A stretch of 64,000 bases of DNA from Capitulum mitella (GCA_030062745.1 CP099840.1:5826058-5890057); one strand, 5' to 3'; positions 1 to 12,275 are shown, numbered from the stretch's first letter. A program made the numbers and translations. The notes: generated from the sequence alone by a model not told the origin.

Positions 1-20
1 CGCCGCTCTGGAACGGGACC

Positions 21-205
21 GGGTGGCCTCAGGTCAGGTCACTGAACCTCGCTTTGAGGCAAAAGCGATGGCCCCAAGTCATGCCACCAAACAACACTCA
101 GCGGTAGAGGAGGTGATCCTGAGTCAGGCCACTGAATCTCATTTTGAGGCAGGGGCGGCTAAGGCCAAGCCGCCAACCAACACACTGCAATAGGAGAGGT
201 GACTC
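21..205. repeat. Degenerate 90-bp tandem repeat
   Basis: Two copies of a roughly 90-bp unit begin near 22 and 112. Both share the pattern GGTGxxCTxAGTCAGGxCACTGAA followed by TTTGAGGCA, and a third, truncated start lies near 196. Related short pieces (CTTCAGGTCAG) recur at 373-435. No coding signal was seen. It lies downstream of the last visible OATP exon, so it is probably intronic. Confidence 0.6.
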
Positions 206-2143
206 AAGTTGGCTATGTTACCGGGTCCCGCCTAGAAAAGGGGAGATGAATTAAAGCCACGCCACGGAACCTTTCTCTACAACGAAAACACACCAGCATA
301 CGGCGCCCCTCTGGAATATTCAAGGGCTGCCCCACGTTACTGAGCGCACTTAAAAAATAAGACATAAAGTGACTTCAGGTCAGGCAACTCGGGTCACATT
401 TCGACCTGGAGAAACGCACCTTCAGGTCAGATCATTTGGCCGCACTCTGATACAGAACGGTAAGCTATCGTCAGGTTACTTGCCTCTAATCACAACCGGA
501 GACTATTCACTCGTTCAAGAAGGCTAGGCTCTGACGGGAGCAAGACTTCCACGTGGCACTAGACACGCCACCAAACTGGTGGCGTTCATGACCATCCTTA
601 AAGCACAACATACTGAGCTTTGAGAAGAACAAACATCCGGGCGGTTCAGGCCCGAGGTTGTACAATTGGACGTTGCGTGACCTGAGACAGAATTGTGACG
701 CATTCCAATTCCAGAGACGTGGCACAGTAACCATTTAACAGCAGTACAGCCCAAAACTGAATGGCACGTACGTCACGTCTAAATGCTGTTACGTGTGTTG
801 TATACAATAACCCCAGGCGAACGAAACGTACCAAATATCCCCTGAGCGAGACGATGTGGCAGCGTGGCATATCCTGCATTATAGCAGTGACGCTCCTATC
901 AATACGGTACGTTAAGGATATGCAGTGAAGCGGTTACAAGCGAAGGGGATGCGTGCACCGTCTACCGATAACATTTTTTAAAGACTGTCGCCGAAAAATC
1001 TTGGCTCTGACGTGGAACGTCAAGCTCAACAGGCTTCGTGCCCCTTGCTTTTCCACCATGCCTCACGTTTATTAAATCCTGGAACCGTGCCTGGTGGCTG
1101 CCGCTTGTGTCGGGACGACGCCCACAACCAGCGTGCGTCAGAAGGAAGGGGAGGGGACCATGACCAGAGATAACCAGTTTGCCGTCCGAGAGACCGGTTT
1201 ATCAGGAAACAGTCTTCAGGAGCAAACCAGTTTGTCTACGACCGATGCGCACACGATACATTCGGGGCGGCCTTAATGGACGTACCTCAGCCAGCTGATG
1301 TGACCTCACTATTTGACACCCGTGCACAATAAATACAGGAGTGTAGAGGCATTAAAAAACGTGTGTGGTGGTGGAGGGCAAAGGCATTTCTTCCCAGAGA
1401 GCTTATGTTAACTTCGCCCGAAATGGGGGTTATGGACCCTCGATCCCCTGCCGTTTCTACGCCTATGGCTAAGCACTATGAGTTGGCTATGACTTTTTTG
1501 AGGCCCAACACATAAAGTCCGTTACACAGTGTACTCGATGTTTATTGTAACAATATGCTTTGTTAGGCACGATGTTTGTTGCAATGTCTTTCGCGTCGTC
1601 AATATTGAAATCCAATTCGAAATCGATTCAATATCGGTCACAGGTACGCAATGGATGAGCTGGGAGGAAGTGTAGCGCGAGTAGAACAGTTTCGTGTTGC
1701 CGTTTTTTTCTTTGGCACGAGTGAAGCCGATCTAGCCGTTCTCGAGATTCAGGTGTGCTGAAGGCAATAAGCGCGAACAGTCGTACACCGTCGAGCCACC
1801 TGCTATATGAAACATTTGCCACTTGTGCTGACAATAAAACCAGCCTTTTCACAGCACAAATGTGCGTGGTAAGGCCAGGTAGCTGGTGCACTTTGTGGTC
1901 CGAAGAAAACGTAAGTCAGACTGCGTTGCCGGAAAATTACCAAAAATGTTCACGTTAAGACTAGATATATCATACAAGCCCGGCCAAAGACAACCAAAAT
2001 GTGCCAGCCAAATATTAACACACAGTCGCTTCCACAGAGTCATGCACCTGCGCATGCCACCAACCCTCCACAAAGAAACACCGCGAAAAACACCAGAAAC
2101 TCCGAGGGTTTTCCCGTCCAGCTGGCGGTCCGGGGTCACTGAC
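206..2143. other. Probable OATP intron, no exon found
   Basis: This stretch lies 3' of the last recognisable OATP exon on the minus strand. I looked for the expected next exon (the end of the Kazal-like loop and TM10-12) in all minus frames and saw none. The ORFs here are short and resemble nothing I recognise. The remaining C-terminal exons therefore probably lie beyond the left edge. Confidence 0.5.
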
Positions 2144-2312
2144 CTCCAGGCCGGGGCCGGTGCAGCCGGCGTGACAGGGCGAGTAGTAGGTCAGGCCGTC
2201 CGAGCCGCAGACAGGAGTGAACTCGGCCGGGTCGCAGCCGCAGCCGCGGTTACACGTCGACTGCAGCCGGAGGGCGCCGTCCGCCGCCTGCCAGGACGCC
2301 ACCGACGCCGAG
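2144..2312 (-). CDS. SLCO: OATP exon: Kazal-like extracellular loop
   Basis: This exon (56 codons plus one base) encodes the large extracellular loop between TM9 and TM10. The Cys-rich core reads CNRGCGC, then PVCGSDGLTY, then SPCHAGC, which is the Kazal-type pattern conserved in OATPs. In OATPs the loop cysteines are generally disulphide-bonded and needed for surface expression. The acceptor at 2313 follows CTCCCCCAG and leaves one base that completes the serine codon split from the 6225 exon. The donor GTCAGT lies at 2138-2143. The opposite-strand ORF over 1886-2467 is its shadow. Confidence 0.92.
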
Positions 2313-5300
2313 CTGGGGGAGCACCGGTAGCCGTCAGGGACGTCGCACTGAGCTGTGGTGAGGAAATGCGACCAGCGGCGACAGTCGGCGTTAACGTTTT
2401 CTCCTGTCGATGGCCTGAGAAGGAGGATAACGGGCATGGGCAATGTCATGTCCTGACGGTGACTTGAACATAAGTGATGAAGGTGGAAATCCGGCGCTGA
2501 TGAAAATACATAGTTCCCTGGGCGCGTTAAATCTGAGATGATGGTGCGTCCTAAAACCACCGATAACAAATTGGGAAGATAATTTCAACAAAATGCCTTG
2601 AACCTACTCGCTACGTAAGGAAACAACTAAAAAAAATGCACCTAACTGGTGCAATGCACTGACAAGCAGTGGACCGCAATGCAGCAATAAAGCTTGTTAG
2701 CACGCAAGTGGCCTAGGCGCCATTTCAGTTCGACGTCTTCACGGGAAATGAATAAGCTCTTCGCGTAATCAGGGCGCATTTAGTCTGAAATCCCGTTTAT
2801 CTGAGAGCAGATAACGCTTCTAGGAACGGACCGAATAGCACGATGGCTCATTAGCAGCGCTTCCGATCCAATGGCACTGAATCGGTGACGACGGCAACGA
2901 TAAATTACTGACGGCTCAGCGTCAGCGCCTCGTCCCGTCGAAAGACCTCCACTGGACCAAGATAATCTTAAAGGACAGATTTCCACCACACCGTCTCATT
3001 ATTCCACGTTCCAAGGTCCGAATTACTCTTTTGTTCCGGGCTAAATACCCAGACTTCTAAACAGGTTTGGACAAAGGCCCCAGCGAGAGCGCGCCATTCC
3101 TTTTCATTCGGTATGGCGATCACATGCACGCATTTGGGATTAGTCTCTTCGGTCCAGGAATATTCTGAAGAGAGGCTTCAGAACCAAACAGTTTCTGTAA
3201 GTGAAGAGAAACCCACAGTCAGCATTTTAACGTTGGCAGGAAATCGTACGGTCGCCTTCAAACGCGTGTCGTGACTTTGAACGTCACAAACTGTCCACGG
3301 ACAGTCCACGGCCGTCTCATCTGCTATGCCGGTGACACCCATCTGTTCGACTGTTCTGCAAAGGACGGTGCAAGCACCTCGCTGCTCAAAATAATTCGCC
3401 TTCAGGAACCTATTTCTCCGATACAACTTTGGCCTAGAGTGAATTCCTTAAAAATAAACCCATCAAAAACCGTCTTCTCACCATTTGGTACCAGGCATGC
3501 TGTCAAAAGAGCACGTTCCTGCTCTTTTCAAATATCTGGCCATACATTCACGCCTTCGAATTGCATCGAAACTCTAGGGCTCACTATGGACGCATCAATG
3601 TTCTGGGGCTCACTATGGACCAATCACTCTCATGGGAAGACCACCTGTCACTGGTCATACGGCGGTGCACCGGTATTCTCGTCTCATTTAGACGTTTTAG
3701 ACGCTACTTTACACCCAACGCTCTCTTCATTATCGTTCAGGTTCAGGTCTGTATCCAAATCTGGTACTGCTTACCAGTCTGCAGTGGTGCTGTGGACAGC
3801 CAATTGGCAACATCCAAAAAGTCGTCAAATTTGGAGCCCACGTGGCGTCGGGGACGCAGCCCGCCGAACGCATTTCGCCTGTTCGCCGGCCGTTGGTGTG
3901 GCTCAGAGCTTCCGAGCTTATCACGGAACGCGACTACATTAACCCATTCCCGGCGGGGGGAGGAGGAGGTGATCCACCTTCGTCGGGTTTCCTGCTTGCC
4001 AATTCTAGGGTTTTTGACGCAGCTCCACAAAACTTAGTCGCTTTTTCTACCTATTTATTCTACGTACTGTACGCAGATTTCGTAATTCTTTTTTGCTCAG
4101 AGGCGGAACCAGGCAACATTTTTGGAAGACACCTCAGGCCATTTTTGGCCCTGTTGAAGGTAAAGGAAAATGGCAGTCAAAAATGTTTTTTTGAGACATA
4201 ACTTAGAACTTTATATGGGTGTAAAGGTAAATAGTTCGGGAAGCATGCAAATATAATTTTGTTAATTTGAGGTCACTTTACAAGGTCTGATCAGGGTCAA
4301 AAGTCAAGATCTGGTTTCAAAGTAATAATTTTGGCGCTGTTTTTCCATATGCCAAACTCGGAATACACATGACGAAGAAGGGTGCCCCCTACTTGTGTGC
4401 CAAGCTTCAGGTTGATATCAGGTCGAGTCCCGGAATTATGACTTAAAATGTCAGTGAGGGTACCCTTTATCGCAACAGCCGTAAAATGAAATTTTGGAAA
4501 CAGAGCAAAATTAAAAAGATTGGAAACCTTCCCAAAGAGTATGAAATGCACTCAAGATCATTCCATGTAACTCTAAGGTCATTGGAGGTCATTTAAGATC
4601 AAAGGTCGTCAGCTGACCTGACAAACGTGACCATGCCAGTTCCCTTTTTCACGTCCCTGGCACCGCCCACGCTAGCATTATACAGTGTAACGCGATCTGT
4701 ACTTCTTCAGCATAACATACCTAGTAAAAGCTAAAAAAGTGGTTTAACTTTTTTGTCAGTTCAGTTTGTGAAGAATTAATTCTCCCATTTTCGAAACTCT
4801 GTGAACGCCTGTGAATTTTCGCAAAATCTGAAATGCATGGACAACTGACAAAAACCCATCCTAAGCTCGTGATTCATGCCAACTTCATCAAAATCGGTCC
4901 ATAAACAGCAGTTATAACAAGTCCCAAAATATCCCCCATCTCGACTTCTTTGCCTCCCTGTATTCACCCTTTCAAGATTTTGAAAATATCTATGCAGAAA
5001 TGTAGTTAACGTCACGGCAAACCGATTGTCGCTTGTTGCGATGAAAAAAGATGTGTAGTTCTCGAGAACTCGGGGGGGGGGAGCAATCCAGCCCCTTGCC
5101 GGGAATCGGCCATACCGTCTAGCCCTCCGGGAATAGGGTTAAGGTTTACGGAGAGCTGAACAACGTCCATAGCCCAGTGGCGGTCCAATGACTCTTCAAC
5201 CGGCAACGCGATACAGCTCATCGAGACATTTGTTAGTCAGATCTGACCAGATTGCTTTGCCCAGAGTCAGACCGATAGCCACTCAGCGTGCAATCTCGTA

Positions 5301-8300
5301 CCGTGCCACCTGCGAGTGGAATCGCCTGCCTCCTGCTGCCTTTCGGTGCTCGTCCTTAGATAGCCAAGGGAGTGGGGGAAAATAATCGTCTTAGGGGAAA
5401 AAGGGGTGTTCACGAGTGACAAGATCTCGGTAAATTATTGTGGTGTTTCTATATGTCTGAACTGGTGTTTTATGCTTCAGCGTGATATTGCGAGCAATAT
5501 CCGACCGTTATTTGTACGACACAATATTTGTATGACAAACTTCCGAAAGTTTTCGAAATACATGACAACAAGATAAAAAGGCACTTGCCCCATCATCGCC
5601 ACCACACCACCCGACGAAGCAAGTATTCCCCGCAGGATGTTTGTCGGTAGGCAATTGCGTCACTGCGCGCAGACCCCTCCCCGTGCGTCGGTGCGTCAAA
5701 GGGCGGCGCCCCCGCCCGGGTGACCTTGGCCTTTAACCCGCGAGGCGTCCCGGCAGCGGCGCCTGGCGACCGTGAACGTCCAGAGCGGCCCTGGGCGGCG
5801 TACAACAGGCGGCCGAAAACAGGCACAGCTGGGCCCGTGCTCGGCTGAACGGCGAAGCCCGGCAGAAGGGACGGAATCGGAGTTTGGCAATGGATGGGCG
5901 ATGGTTCTGAGCAATGTGTTATCAGTGTGGCAATGAGCAAACTGACGACGGACGAGCCAGCTGGGACGTACCAGATTACGGCGTTGTTTTAGTCTTAGTG
6001 GGTTAAGACGTTGCGCCTCATTGGGAATTACAGCTGCGGATAAGGAGGACGAGGTCGAATACAAGCTGCAAAAGGTGTTCCGGAAACAACTAAAAATTTT
6101 CGCTCCGTTTGTTTGCATGTCAACAAATCGCACCGTGATTGCATCAGAGCATGGCTGTATCCAAACACCGGGTCGGCCTTGAACTGCACTCCCTCAATGG
6201 CGTAATCCTAGCAGACACTCTCACCTGTTCCCGTACGGCACGTTTACGCCGGCGAACGGTACGTTTGGACAGCTGACGAAGAAGACGAAGGTGGAGAAGA
6301 AGGAGATGGCCGAGAAGATGGCGATCATCTTGATCATGCCGGTGCAGCGCAGCTGGAACCGCTTCACCACGTAGCCTCCCACCACCGTTCCTGTGGCACC
6401 ACCCACCAGTGCGGCTGCTCCTGAGTACGGGAGAACAGGTCAGCTTCGGCACGTCAGATGTTACCGTGAAGGGGAGCGGTTGCTGTCTGTGGTTCGGCAG
6501 TTCCAGTATAATCAAGCTGTCAGAGCAAGCAGAACATGTCCTTGCAGTTTACTTTTTAACGAAAACCTTTATTGCTGTTTGGCCATGCAGTACTGACAGT
6601 AAAACCCAAGCGACCTTGAGAAAGAGCGCTGAGTACTTTTGTACAAAAAAATTCCGTAGTTTCGTGCTCCACAGTTTCGCTCGGGCGAATTATGTACAAA
6701 AAATGGCCGTTTAATACACCAAATTGGGATAAAAAACAACCACGCATTTTTCAAATACACTGTCGTGCGTGTGCACATACGGTCACGCTGGAAACATTGA
6801 GACGCCACCGCTCAGTTCGCGGCCCAGACAGGCAGCCGTTACTCGGCCTCTGACTCAGCGGAACAGAATTGGCCATCTCAGCAGCCGTGGCACAGCGCGA
6901 CAAATCCCTCCGACGTCATCTGGTATGAGGTCAAGAGTAGCATAGGGCACATTTGGAAACGCCTACGCAGCGGAGGAATGGACCACGGTACGCAGGGCAG
7001 CCTGTTTTTAACATGTATATGGTCCGATCTAAGCGCTATCCAAACGAGAGCTTGCGTTTAAGGAAGAAAGCCAAAAACACGCCCAGCTTGACAGATAAAT
7101 CACGATTACATATTTGAGGAGGTTACGCTTTCCTGAGGAAACCGACAGAAACCGCGTGGATCAGTTTTGAAGACAAACATATAAGGTGAAAAGTTTTCAG
7201 AGTTAAGGGTAAAAGGCATCACAAACTCAGTCCTTTCCATGCGACACCATAAAGTTAATATAAAAAACCTTCAAAATTACAAGGACTACTGCCTCTTCAG
7301 CATTCTGTGCTCGTCATTCCTGAAAACAAACTGCCCAAGCACAAAATGAGCATCTCACTGACGTGAAAGCTTCTGCCCTCTGCCGACAGCGGCCGCCGTG
7401 CGTGACCTGATTTTATCGGGCGGCTGGTCGGTCTCTCTGTCCGCCGGCATCCGGTTCACACTGACCCGTGAAGAGGCCGGCCTGACTCGCCGGCAGGCCC
7501 AGCTGGTTCTGGATGAACTTGGGCATGAATGTCGACAGGCCCGAGACGACGGCGCCGTCCGTGCCGCCCGCCAGGGAGATGAAGAGGAAGGTCGGGTTGG
7601 TCACACAGCCCCACACGGCGGCCGGCAGGTCCTGCGGGTCAGACAACCTGGGGTCAGCCAGGTCGGCTGGGTCAGAGAGGCAGGTCGTTCGCAAAACAGA
7701 TACGTACGGCTTTGCCATTTTCTGCGAAGTCTGTTTGGTTTAACAAGTCGGAGTCTCGTTTCCGCCAGAGACTAAAAGGGTCAGCCGATCGTGGCGTCGA
7801 GATCCACGCCACGACTGCGACCTTCCAGCGCCATATGGTCCGGCGCGGGGAGAATAACGTCATATTTGGGAGCTTTGGTGTCGAGGTCAGCGTTAGGCAA
7901 CAATGTCGGCTGTTAGAATTGCTTCTGATCCCAAGGCAATCCAATGCAACTCGTCCTGGCTAAATTAAAACGTAACAATAAAAACCAGTAGATCTATGTT
8001 CACTGACCACGAACTGAAAGACTGACCTTTGTTCGACAAGCCAACCTTGACCTTCCGACTGAGATAGTCTGGAGAGAAAACTCTGAAACGATCCCAACCC
8101 GACCGACTGATCTTGAAACGCCCCTAGTCCGTCCGACTGACCTTGAAACGACCCCGGCCCGGCCGACTGACCTTGACCCGGCCGGCGGCCAGTTTGTTCT
8201 CGATCTTCTCCAGCTGCTGGGCGTCCCTGCCGCCGTGGGTCTCCGAACTGTCGGGACGCCACTCGGACGCCTGCGGCAACGCCCGGGGGAAGGCCAGCAC

Positions 8301-11300
8301 CGGCACGGCCGCCAGCCACGTGATGAACGACGCCGCGAAGAACCCGATCCACCAGGCGCCCACCCAGCCCTCGCTGGTCGGGCTCAGGCCGAGGCTGGTG
8401 AGGCCAGGTCAGGACGGTTAACGGCTGGCACGTGAGACTGGACGTCGTCCTGACAGGAGAGAATCGAGGGGTGCACCGGTAGCCGAACTCGGCTTCGCTG
8501 GAGGGAACATAATAGGTTTTTGGACAAAGTGGCACGGGATAAATGCTCACTGACAAAAGATCTATGGAAAAATGTCAAACGACTGCTATGGTGTGCATGT
8601 TTCATCGCTCCCAGTTATTTCGTCCCATACCTACGGGACAGTCTCCAAACGATTTTCAGAACCACAAATCATCCGAGTAGTTGGACAAGCGACTCGGCGC
8701 CCAACTCTCAGAGGCTTCCTCTTCTCAAGAAATGCGCCACAGTCTGCGCCAGTGATCAATAAATCCGTATCACTGCGTGAAAAGGTTGCATTCGAGCTAC
8801 GCACTTCAACGGCACCCTGAGTCCATCGTCTGACGCGCCCACCTTTTGACGTCGACCGTGAGAAACTCGGTGTGCACGTTGAGGATGAAGGAGCCGCCCA
8901 GGTAGCCCAATGCCGGCCCCACCAGAGCCATCGTGTAGTACACGCCCAGGAACACCTGGCGGTCAGCGCGGACAGGACGATCAATAGGCTGAGATCGCGC
9001 GCTGGACATGAGCCGCCGGCGAACGGGCGGCCTATCGGATAACACCCGGAGACGAGAGGGCACTGCCACGTCCCGAACGGCGGCCTTTTTGGCAAGCGAC
9101 TATGCTGCCAGAAAACGCCGGCAACAGAAAAACGCAGAAAGACCTAATAATAGCAAAATTAATCTAGTTCTTCGTTTGCGTATTGAGTATGTACTAATAC
9201 AGCGATAACATATCGACAACAGCCTACGCGACCGTGGGTAGCACGCACACCAGCGGACCACGCCCAGCGCAGCCGGCGGCCGCCCGCCACTCACCGACAC
9301 GAGCTTTTTCTTGACGTTGGCGTCGATGTACGCGACGCCGAGCGACCAGAGCGGCGCGGCGCCGATCCCGTGCAGCACCTGGGCCAGCAGGAACACGTAC
9401 AGGTAGCTGGAGACGCCGCCGCCGGCCTGCTCCGTCCGGCAGGCGGTGGAGTTGCCGGCGCCGCACGTCGAGAGAGACGGCCGCGTCAGCACCATGAACT
9501 CGCCCGTCGCGAAGTGCGGCAGGCTGAAGATCATCGAGCTGTCGGCGCCGATGTTGCGTTAGTCTCAAAAATGAGCACCAACCCGGACGGGAAGACTGCC
9601 ACTTCGTTGCCAATTTTCTAGAATTAACGCAGTTTCGACAAAGCGTAAGAAGACAAACAAACGAAGCGTAAGCACTGGGCACCATCCCACTAAAACTGCG
9701 GGCCAGAATGGTAGAAAAACAACGCGAACATAAAAAAAATTGAGAGTAGGTCTGGTCGCAAGCCCGGCACCTTTGATCAGCAGGCCACGATTCGGAGGGA
9801 ATTATCTCCCCTTGTTGACTTGATCAGTACTAAATCAGGACTGCATTACCCCACTCACAATAACCGCAAAAATGGACTATCTTATGTCGCGCGCACGATC
9901 CGTAAAAAGCGCAGATAATCTCGACCCGCTTCCATGATCACCAGCCAGTGCCAATTACCTCATTTCGCCCACATAATCAGTAAACAGCGTAGAATATCTC
10001 AACCCTCAACCTCATTTGAGCAGGCACAGTCGCCAGTTCATAAAACTAATCACGGGACCGAGCCAGCGTCGGAAAAGCGACTCAGAAGCGCGCAGAACGA
10101 CTCGTAGCCGGCCTCACCCCGCGCCCATGAGCAGCAGGCCAGCGCCGATCCAGCGCGGCTTGCTGGCGGCCGCGCGCCCGCCGGCGTACGCGATCGGGAT
10201 CGAGAACAGCGTGGCGGCGATGTCGTACGTGCCGGCGATCAGGCCTGTCTGCGCCGACGTCAGGCTGAAGCGGCGCTCCAGCGACGTGATGCTCACGTTG
10301 ATCAGGCCGTTGATGATGAAGCCTGGCGGAGGGGCGGGTGGGTTCGGGCCGTCGAGTGGCCGTCTGGACGGCGCCGTCGGCAGTCGCGGCGCCGACGTCG
10401 GCAGTCGCGGCGCCGACGTCGGCAGTCGCGGCGCCGTCGTCGACAGTCGCGGCGCCGACGGCGGCGGGACGACGGGCGGCCCGCGTGAATGTTTTTTGAC
10501 GCATGCAATACGGTCCTTGAATATTTACCGATTCAGGACGAAAAAAGGTAATACGATGTATGGAATGACCACGGTGTAATTTTGTACAAACACGTAAAAA
10601 CATCTCCATGAAAACTTCATTCATACTCATTCTTACCGTTCACATCTTGTCCCATCAAAAATAGGTACTGGGTGCGCAAATAATACACCAAGCTTATAAA
10701 ATAAGAGCATCACCAAAACGTTACGAAGGGGCTTTATATGCCCATGTCCAAATTTACTTAGCTACACCGGCAACGCTAACTTTCTGTTCTCGAGACGAAG
10801 TTTTGTCCCTCATTAAAGATGTTATGAAGCATTTCGCGAAGGTCTGAAAACTTAAGCTATGCCATGAGAAGAGAAGCTCCGAAAGAAACGGGATTTGGAG
10901 GGTCTGCATCCTTTTCACGTTTTGTGAAGTTCATCTACGGAAAAGTCAAATGTATCCGGGCAACGTAAGCATCAAACACTGATATTTATTGGGTCCTGAA
11001 TAAGGACGCCGGACAAAAATTTATCAAAGCACCTGAAACTGAAACTGAGTCTGAAAAAAGAACAATGCAGTCGGGTCGTCCTCGGCATTTGGAACTGAGA
11101 CACTCCCGCAAGGCATTCAGGTCATGCTGGTTTAAAACTATCAACGCGAGGTACAAACGGTACACAACCTCTTGTATTTGCGGGACCTTTGCCAACTCAG
11201 CCAGTGTGCGGGACCATAAAGAACTGTTCGCCGATACCTTGCATGGTGACGCCGCAGCAAATAAAGAAAAGGAAGACCTTGGGCGAGCGAAACCTCGCCA

Positions 11301-11346
11301 GGAAGTTTGGTCGGAAGCAGAGCCACCCACACGACTCCTCTGGCTC
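2144..11346 (-). CDS. SLCO: Organic anion transporting polypeptide (OATP/SLCO), partial
   Basis: This is a multi-span plasma-membrane transporter of the OATP/SLCO family, which moves amphipathic organic anions. Eight minus-strand exons were placed: 11238-11346, 10118-10322, 9295-9538, 8843-8955, 8172-8394, 7466-7631, 6225-6420 and 2144-2312. All have GT donors and AG acceptors, and they join in one frame for 475 codons. Family hallmarks seen are GxIINGxIN with TSLERRF after TM1 (residues 37-55), the TM6 signature WVGAWWIGFF (about 233-242), TNPTFLF (about 309-315) and a Kazal-like Cys-rich loop with PVCGSDGLTY. Family members are usually 650-720 aa, so about 200 C-terminal residues (last TMs) are outside the window. 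No start-codon exon was identified upstream of 11346. The specific substrate cannot be told. Confidence 0.93.
3270..4030 (+). mobile_element. Decayed LINE reverse transcriptase fragment
   Basis: The plus strand, antisense to the host OATP gene, encodes in shifting frames the palm/thumb and post-RT part of a non-LTR retrotransposon. I see YAGDTHLFDCS (a decayed YADD box), then SLKINPSKTVF, then LGLTMDQSLSWEDHL and an RRFRRYF stretch typical of Jockey/CR1-type LINEs. Frame changes and a short internal duplication (LGLTMDxSxxW occurs twice, about 3582 and 3609) mark it as dead. It sits in the 3.9-kb intron between the OATP 6225 and 2312 exons. Confidence 0.75.
4230..5010. repeat. Interspersed repeat with AGGTCA-like half-sites
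   Basis: This AT-richer block interrupts the LINE relic. It carries several GGTCA/TGACC half-sites (4268-4320 and 4575-4620) and the phrase ATGCCAACTTCATCAAAATCGGTCC, split here at 4876-4900, which reads like an ancient interspersed repeat. A similar AGGTCA-rich block occurs at 54430-54790 and a shorter one at 13260-13310. There is no coding signal. Boundaries are approximate. Confidence 0.4.
5181..5350 (+). mobile_element. LINE C-terminal fragment
   Basis: The plus-strand frame reads LPRVRPIATQRAISYRATCE followed by WNRLPPAAF. This matches the extreme C-terminal pattern of Jockey/CR1-like LINE ORF2 proteins (LPRVR, then a region ending in WN-LP). It is probably the 3' end of the same insertion as 3270-4030, separated by later repeat insertion. 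Stops and the lack of an intact upstream RT show that it is inactive. Confidence 0.65.
6225..6420 (-). CDS. SLCO: OATP exon: TM8-TM9 region
   Basis: The exon covers residues 354-418 of the visible chain. A glycine-rich segment (GGATGTVVGGY) leads into VVKRF, then a hydrophobic helix (MIAIFSAISFFSTFVFF), then CPNVPFAG, the usual entry to the extracellular loop. The acceptor is TACTCAG just above 6420 and the donor is GTGAGA at 6219-6224. A 3.9-kb intron follows, the largest in the visible gene. Confidence 0.9.
8071..8190. repeat. SLCO: 30-bp minisatellite across an OATP donor site
   Basis: There are four units of exactly 30 bp, starting at 8071, 8101, 8131 and 8161, with core CCGACTGACCTTGAAACG on the plus strand. 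The unit at 8161 contains the OATP exon end and its donor (minus strand AAG|GTCAGT, exon end 8172). The unit at 8131 carries an identical AAG|GTCAGT, so a second donor exists exactly 30 nt downstream with an open frame between them. Confidence 0.8.
8172..8394 (-). CDS. SLCO: OATP exon: TM6 family signature
   Basis: The exon encodes SPTSEGWVGAWWIGFF and the following hydrophobic stretch, then a polar cytoplasmic loop of about 45 residues ending in a Lys/Glu-rich helix (QLEKIENKLAAGRVK). The W-x-GAWW-x-GF motif is the most specific OATP family signature. The acceptor CTCACCAG supplies the last base of a serine codon begun in the 8843 exon. The next exon opens in phase 0 with DLPAAVW. Confidence 0.93.
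10378..10461. repeat. 21-bp GC-rich minisatellite, 4 copies
   Basis: There are four tandem 21-bp units with core CAGTCGCGGCGCCGAC, starting at 10378, 10399, 10420 and 10441. They lie in the intron 56 bp upstream (gene sense) of the acceptor at 10323. Because 21 is a multiple of three, several frames are open through it. I regard these ORFs as artefacts. Confidence 0.85.
11238..11346 (-). CDS. SLCO: OATP exon: N-terminal tail and TM1
   Basis: The exon encodes a short acidic lead (EPEE), then CGWLCFRPNFLARF and a hydrophobic TM1 ending in MQG. This is the pattern that opens OATPs just before the GxxxNGxxN segment. The final glycine codon is split G|GC with the 10118-10322 exon. The acceptor GCCCCACAG at 11347 is strong. 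The same frame stays open upstream with two Met codons (up to about 11454), so a start inside an extended exon cannot be excluded. I prefer an unseen upstream first exon. Confidence 0.8.
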
Positions 11347-12206
11347 CTGTGGGGCATAAAAACGCGCGCCTTTACACAGTCTGTACTCCAAATAGCATGC
11401 ACGTCTGGAGAAGATGGTGCAGCACTCTCTGTGCGACATTTTAATGTCAAGAGATAGAACAGCTTTCCAGCCGATATTTTTTTTATTTGTAGGGGTAAAC
11501 CAACGAGTTACACAGTTGGTTCGGACCAAAAATCGAAGCTCTGTATCGCACACAGACCTGTGTACCCGCTTAGTACCTTTGCATCATCCCTCTAAAGAGA
11601 CACTTGCCGTCCTGGTAATGTAGGTAAAAATGAATCGTGTACATTCCCGCAAACGGAGGATCCCATGTCCAACAAGTCGCACGCTCACAAGCGTGGTGAC
11701 ATCTCGCCACTGATGCCCTAAATCTCGCTAGTCCTTGATGGCGTTTGTGACTTTGCAGCCCACCACAAAGTTTGGCGCTTCCAGCGCTAGCGGTTCCCAA
11801 ACTAAAGGCCTGAATGGCAAACGGGTACACCTCCGCACGTGCGTCCTGGACACACCAGTCGGAAGCTAGCATGCGAAACAGCCATCCGTGTCGAATGGCA
11901 CGTATCACGTGCTCCCGCCCGCCAATTTTCAGCATGCCAGCGGTAGTAGTTTTGCGGCTATGAAGGCGGGATATTAATCTTGAGCACCTCGCGTTTCACG
12001 TGTAAGCTGCACCCCCGTTTCGGACTGAATCCATCGAAATTAATCGTCTTGCTGCCCGTACGGCACGATACTATACGATACGGATTATGCGATACGACCG
12101 CGGTACACAACAGATAAGAGCGGAGAACATTCGACGGTCACGTGACTTAGACCTGCTTTGTTATCATAATGTTTATGAAAGTTTAAGCAATACGCATACA
12201 AACAAA
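11347..12206. other. Intergenic or 5' OATP region, nothing recognised
   Basis: There are short ORFs only. The largest (minus, 11570-11935) resembles nothing known to me and lacks codon bias or convincing splice context. OATP upstream exons or the promoter could be here, but no sequence feature identifies them. Confidence 0.4.
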
Positions 12207-12222
12207 CAAACACACACACACA

Positions 12223-12273
<51 letters not shown>
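12207..12273. repeat. Compound (CA)n-(TA)n microsatellite
   Basis: An A/C-rich lead and about nine CA dinucleotides are followed by about 24 uninterrupted TA/AT dinucleotides to 12273. The tyrosine/isoleucine ORFs on both strands here are translation of the repeat and not genes. Confidence 0.95.

Positions 12274-12275
<2 letters not shown>

Noticed and set aside
1-205. CRISPR-like array in the repeats at the left edge
   Set aside because: The units are 90-bp degenerate tandem repeats without short identical repeats and unique spacers, and the genome is eukaryotic.
1886-2467. 193-codon plus-strand ORF
   Set aside because: It is the antisense shadow of the GC-rich OATP Kazal-like exon. The translation is arginine/alanine-rich without motifs.
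4420-5180. Possible tRNA boxes (GGTCGAGTCCC near 4422 and TAGCCCAGTGG near 5170)
   Set aside because: The two boxes are far apart and no cloverleaf or anticodon stem can be formed around either.
10082-10630. 182-187-codon ORFs over the 10.4-kb region on both strands
   Set aside because: They are driven by a 21-bp minisatellite plus the GC-rich OATP exon. Only 10118-10322 (minus) has family similarity and splice sites.
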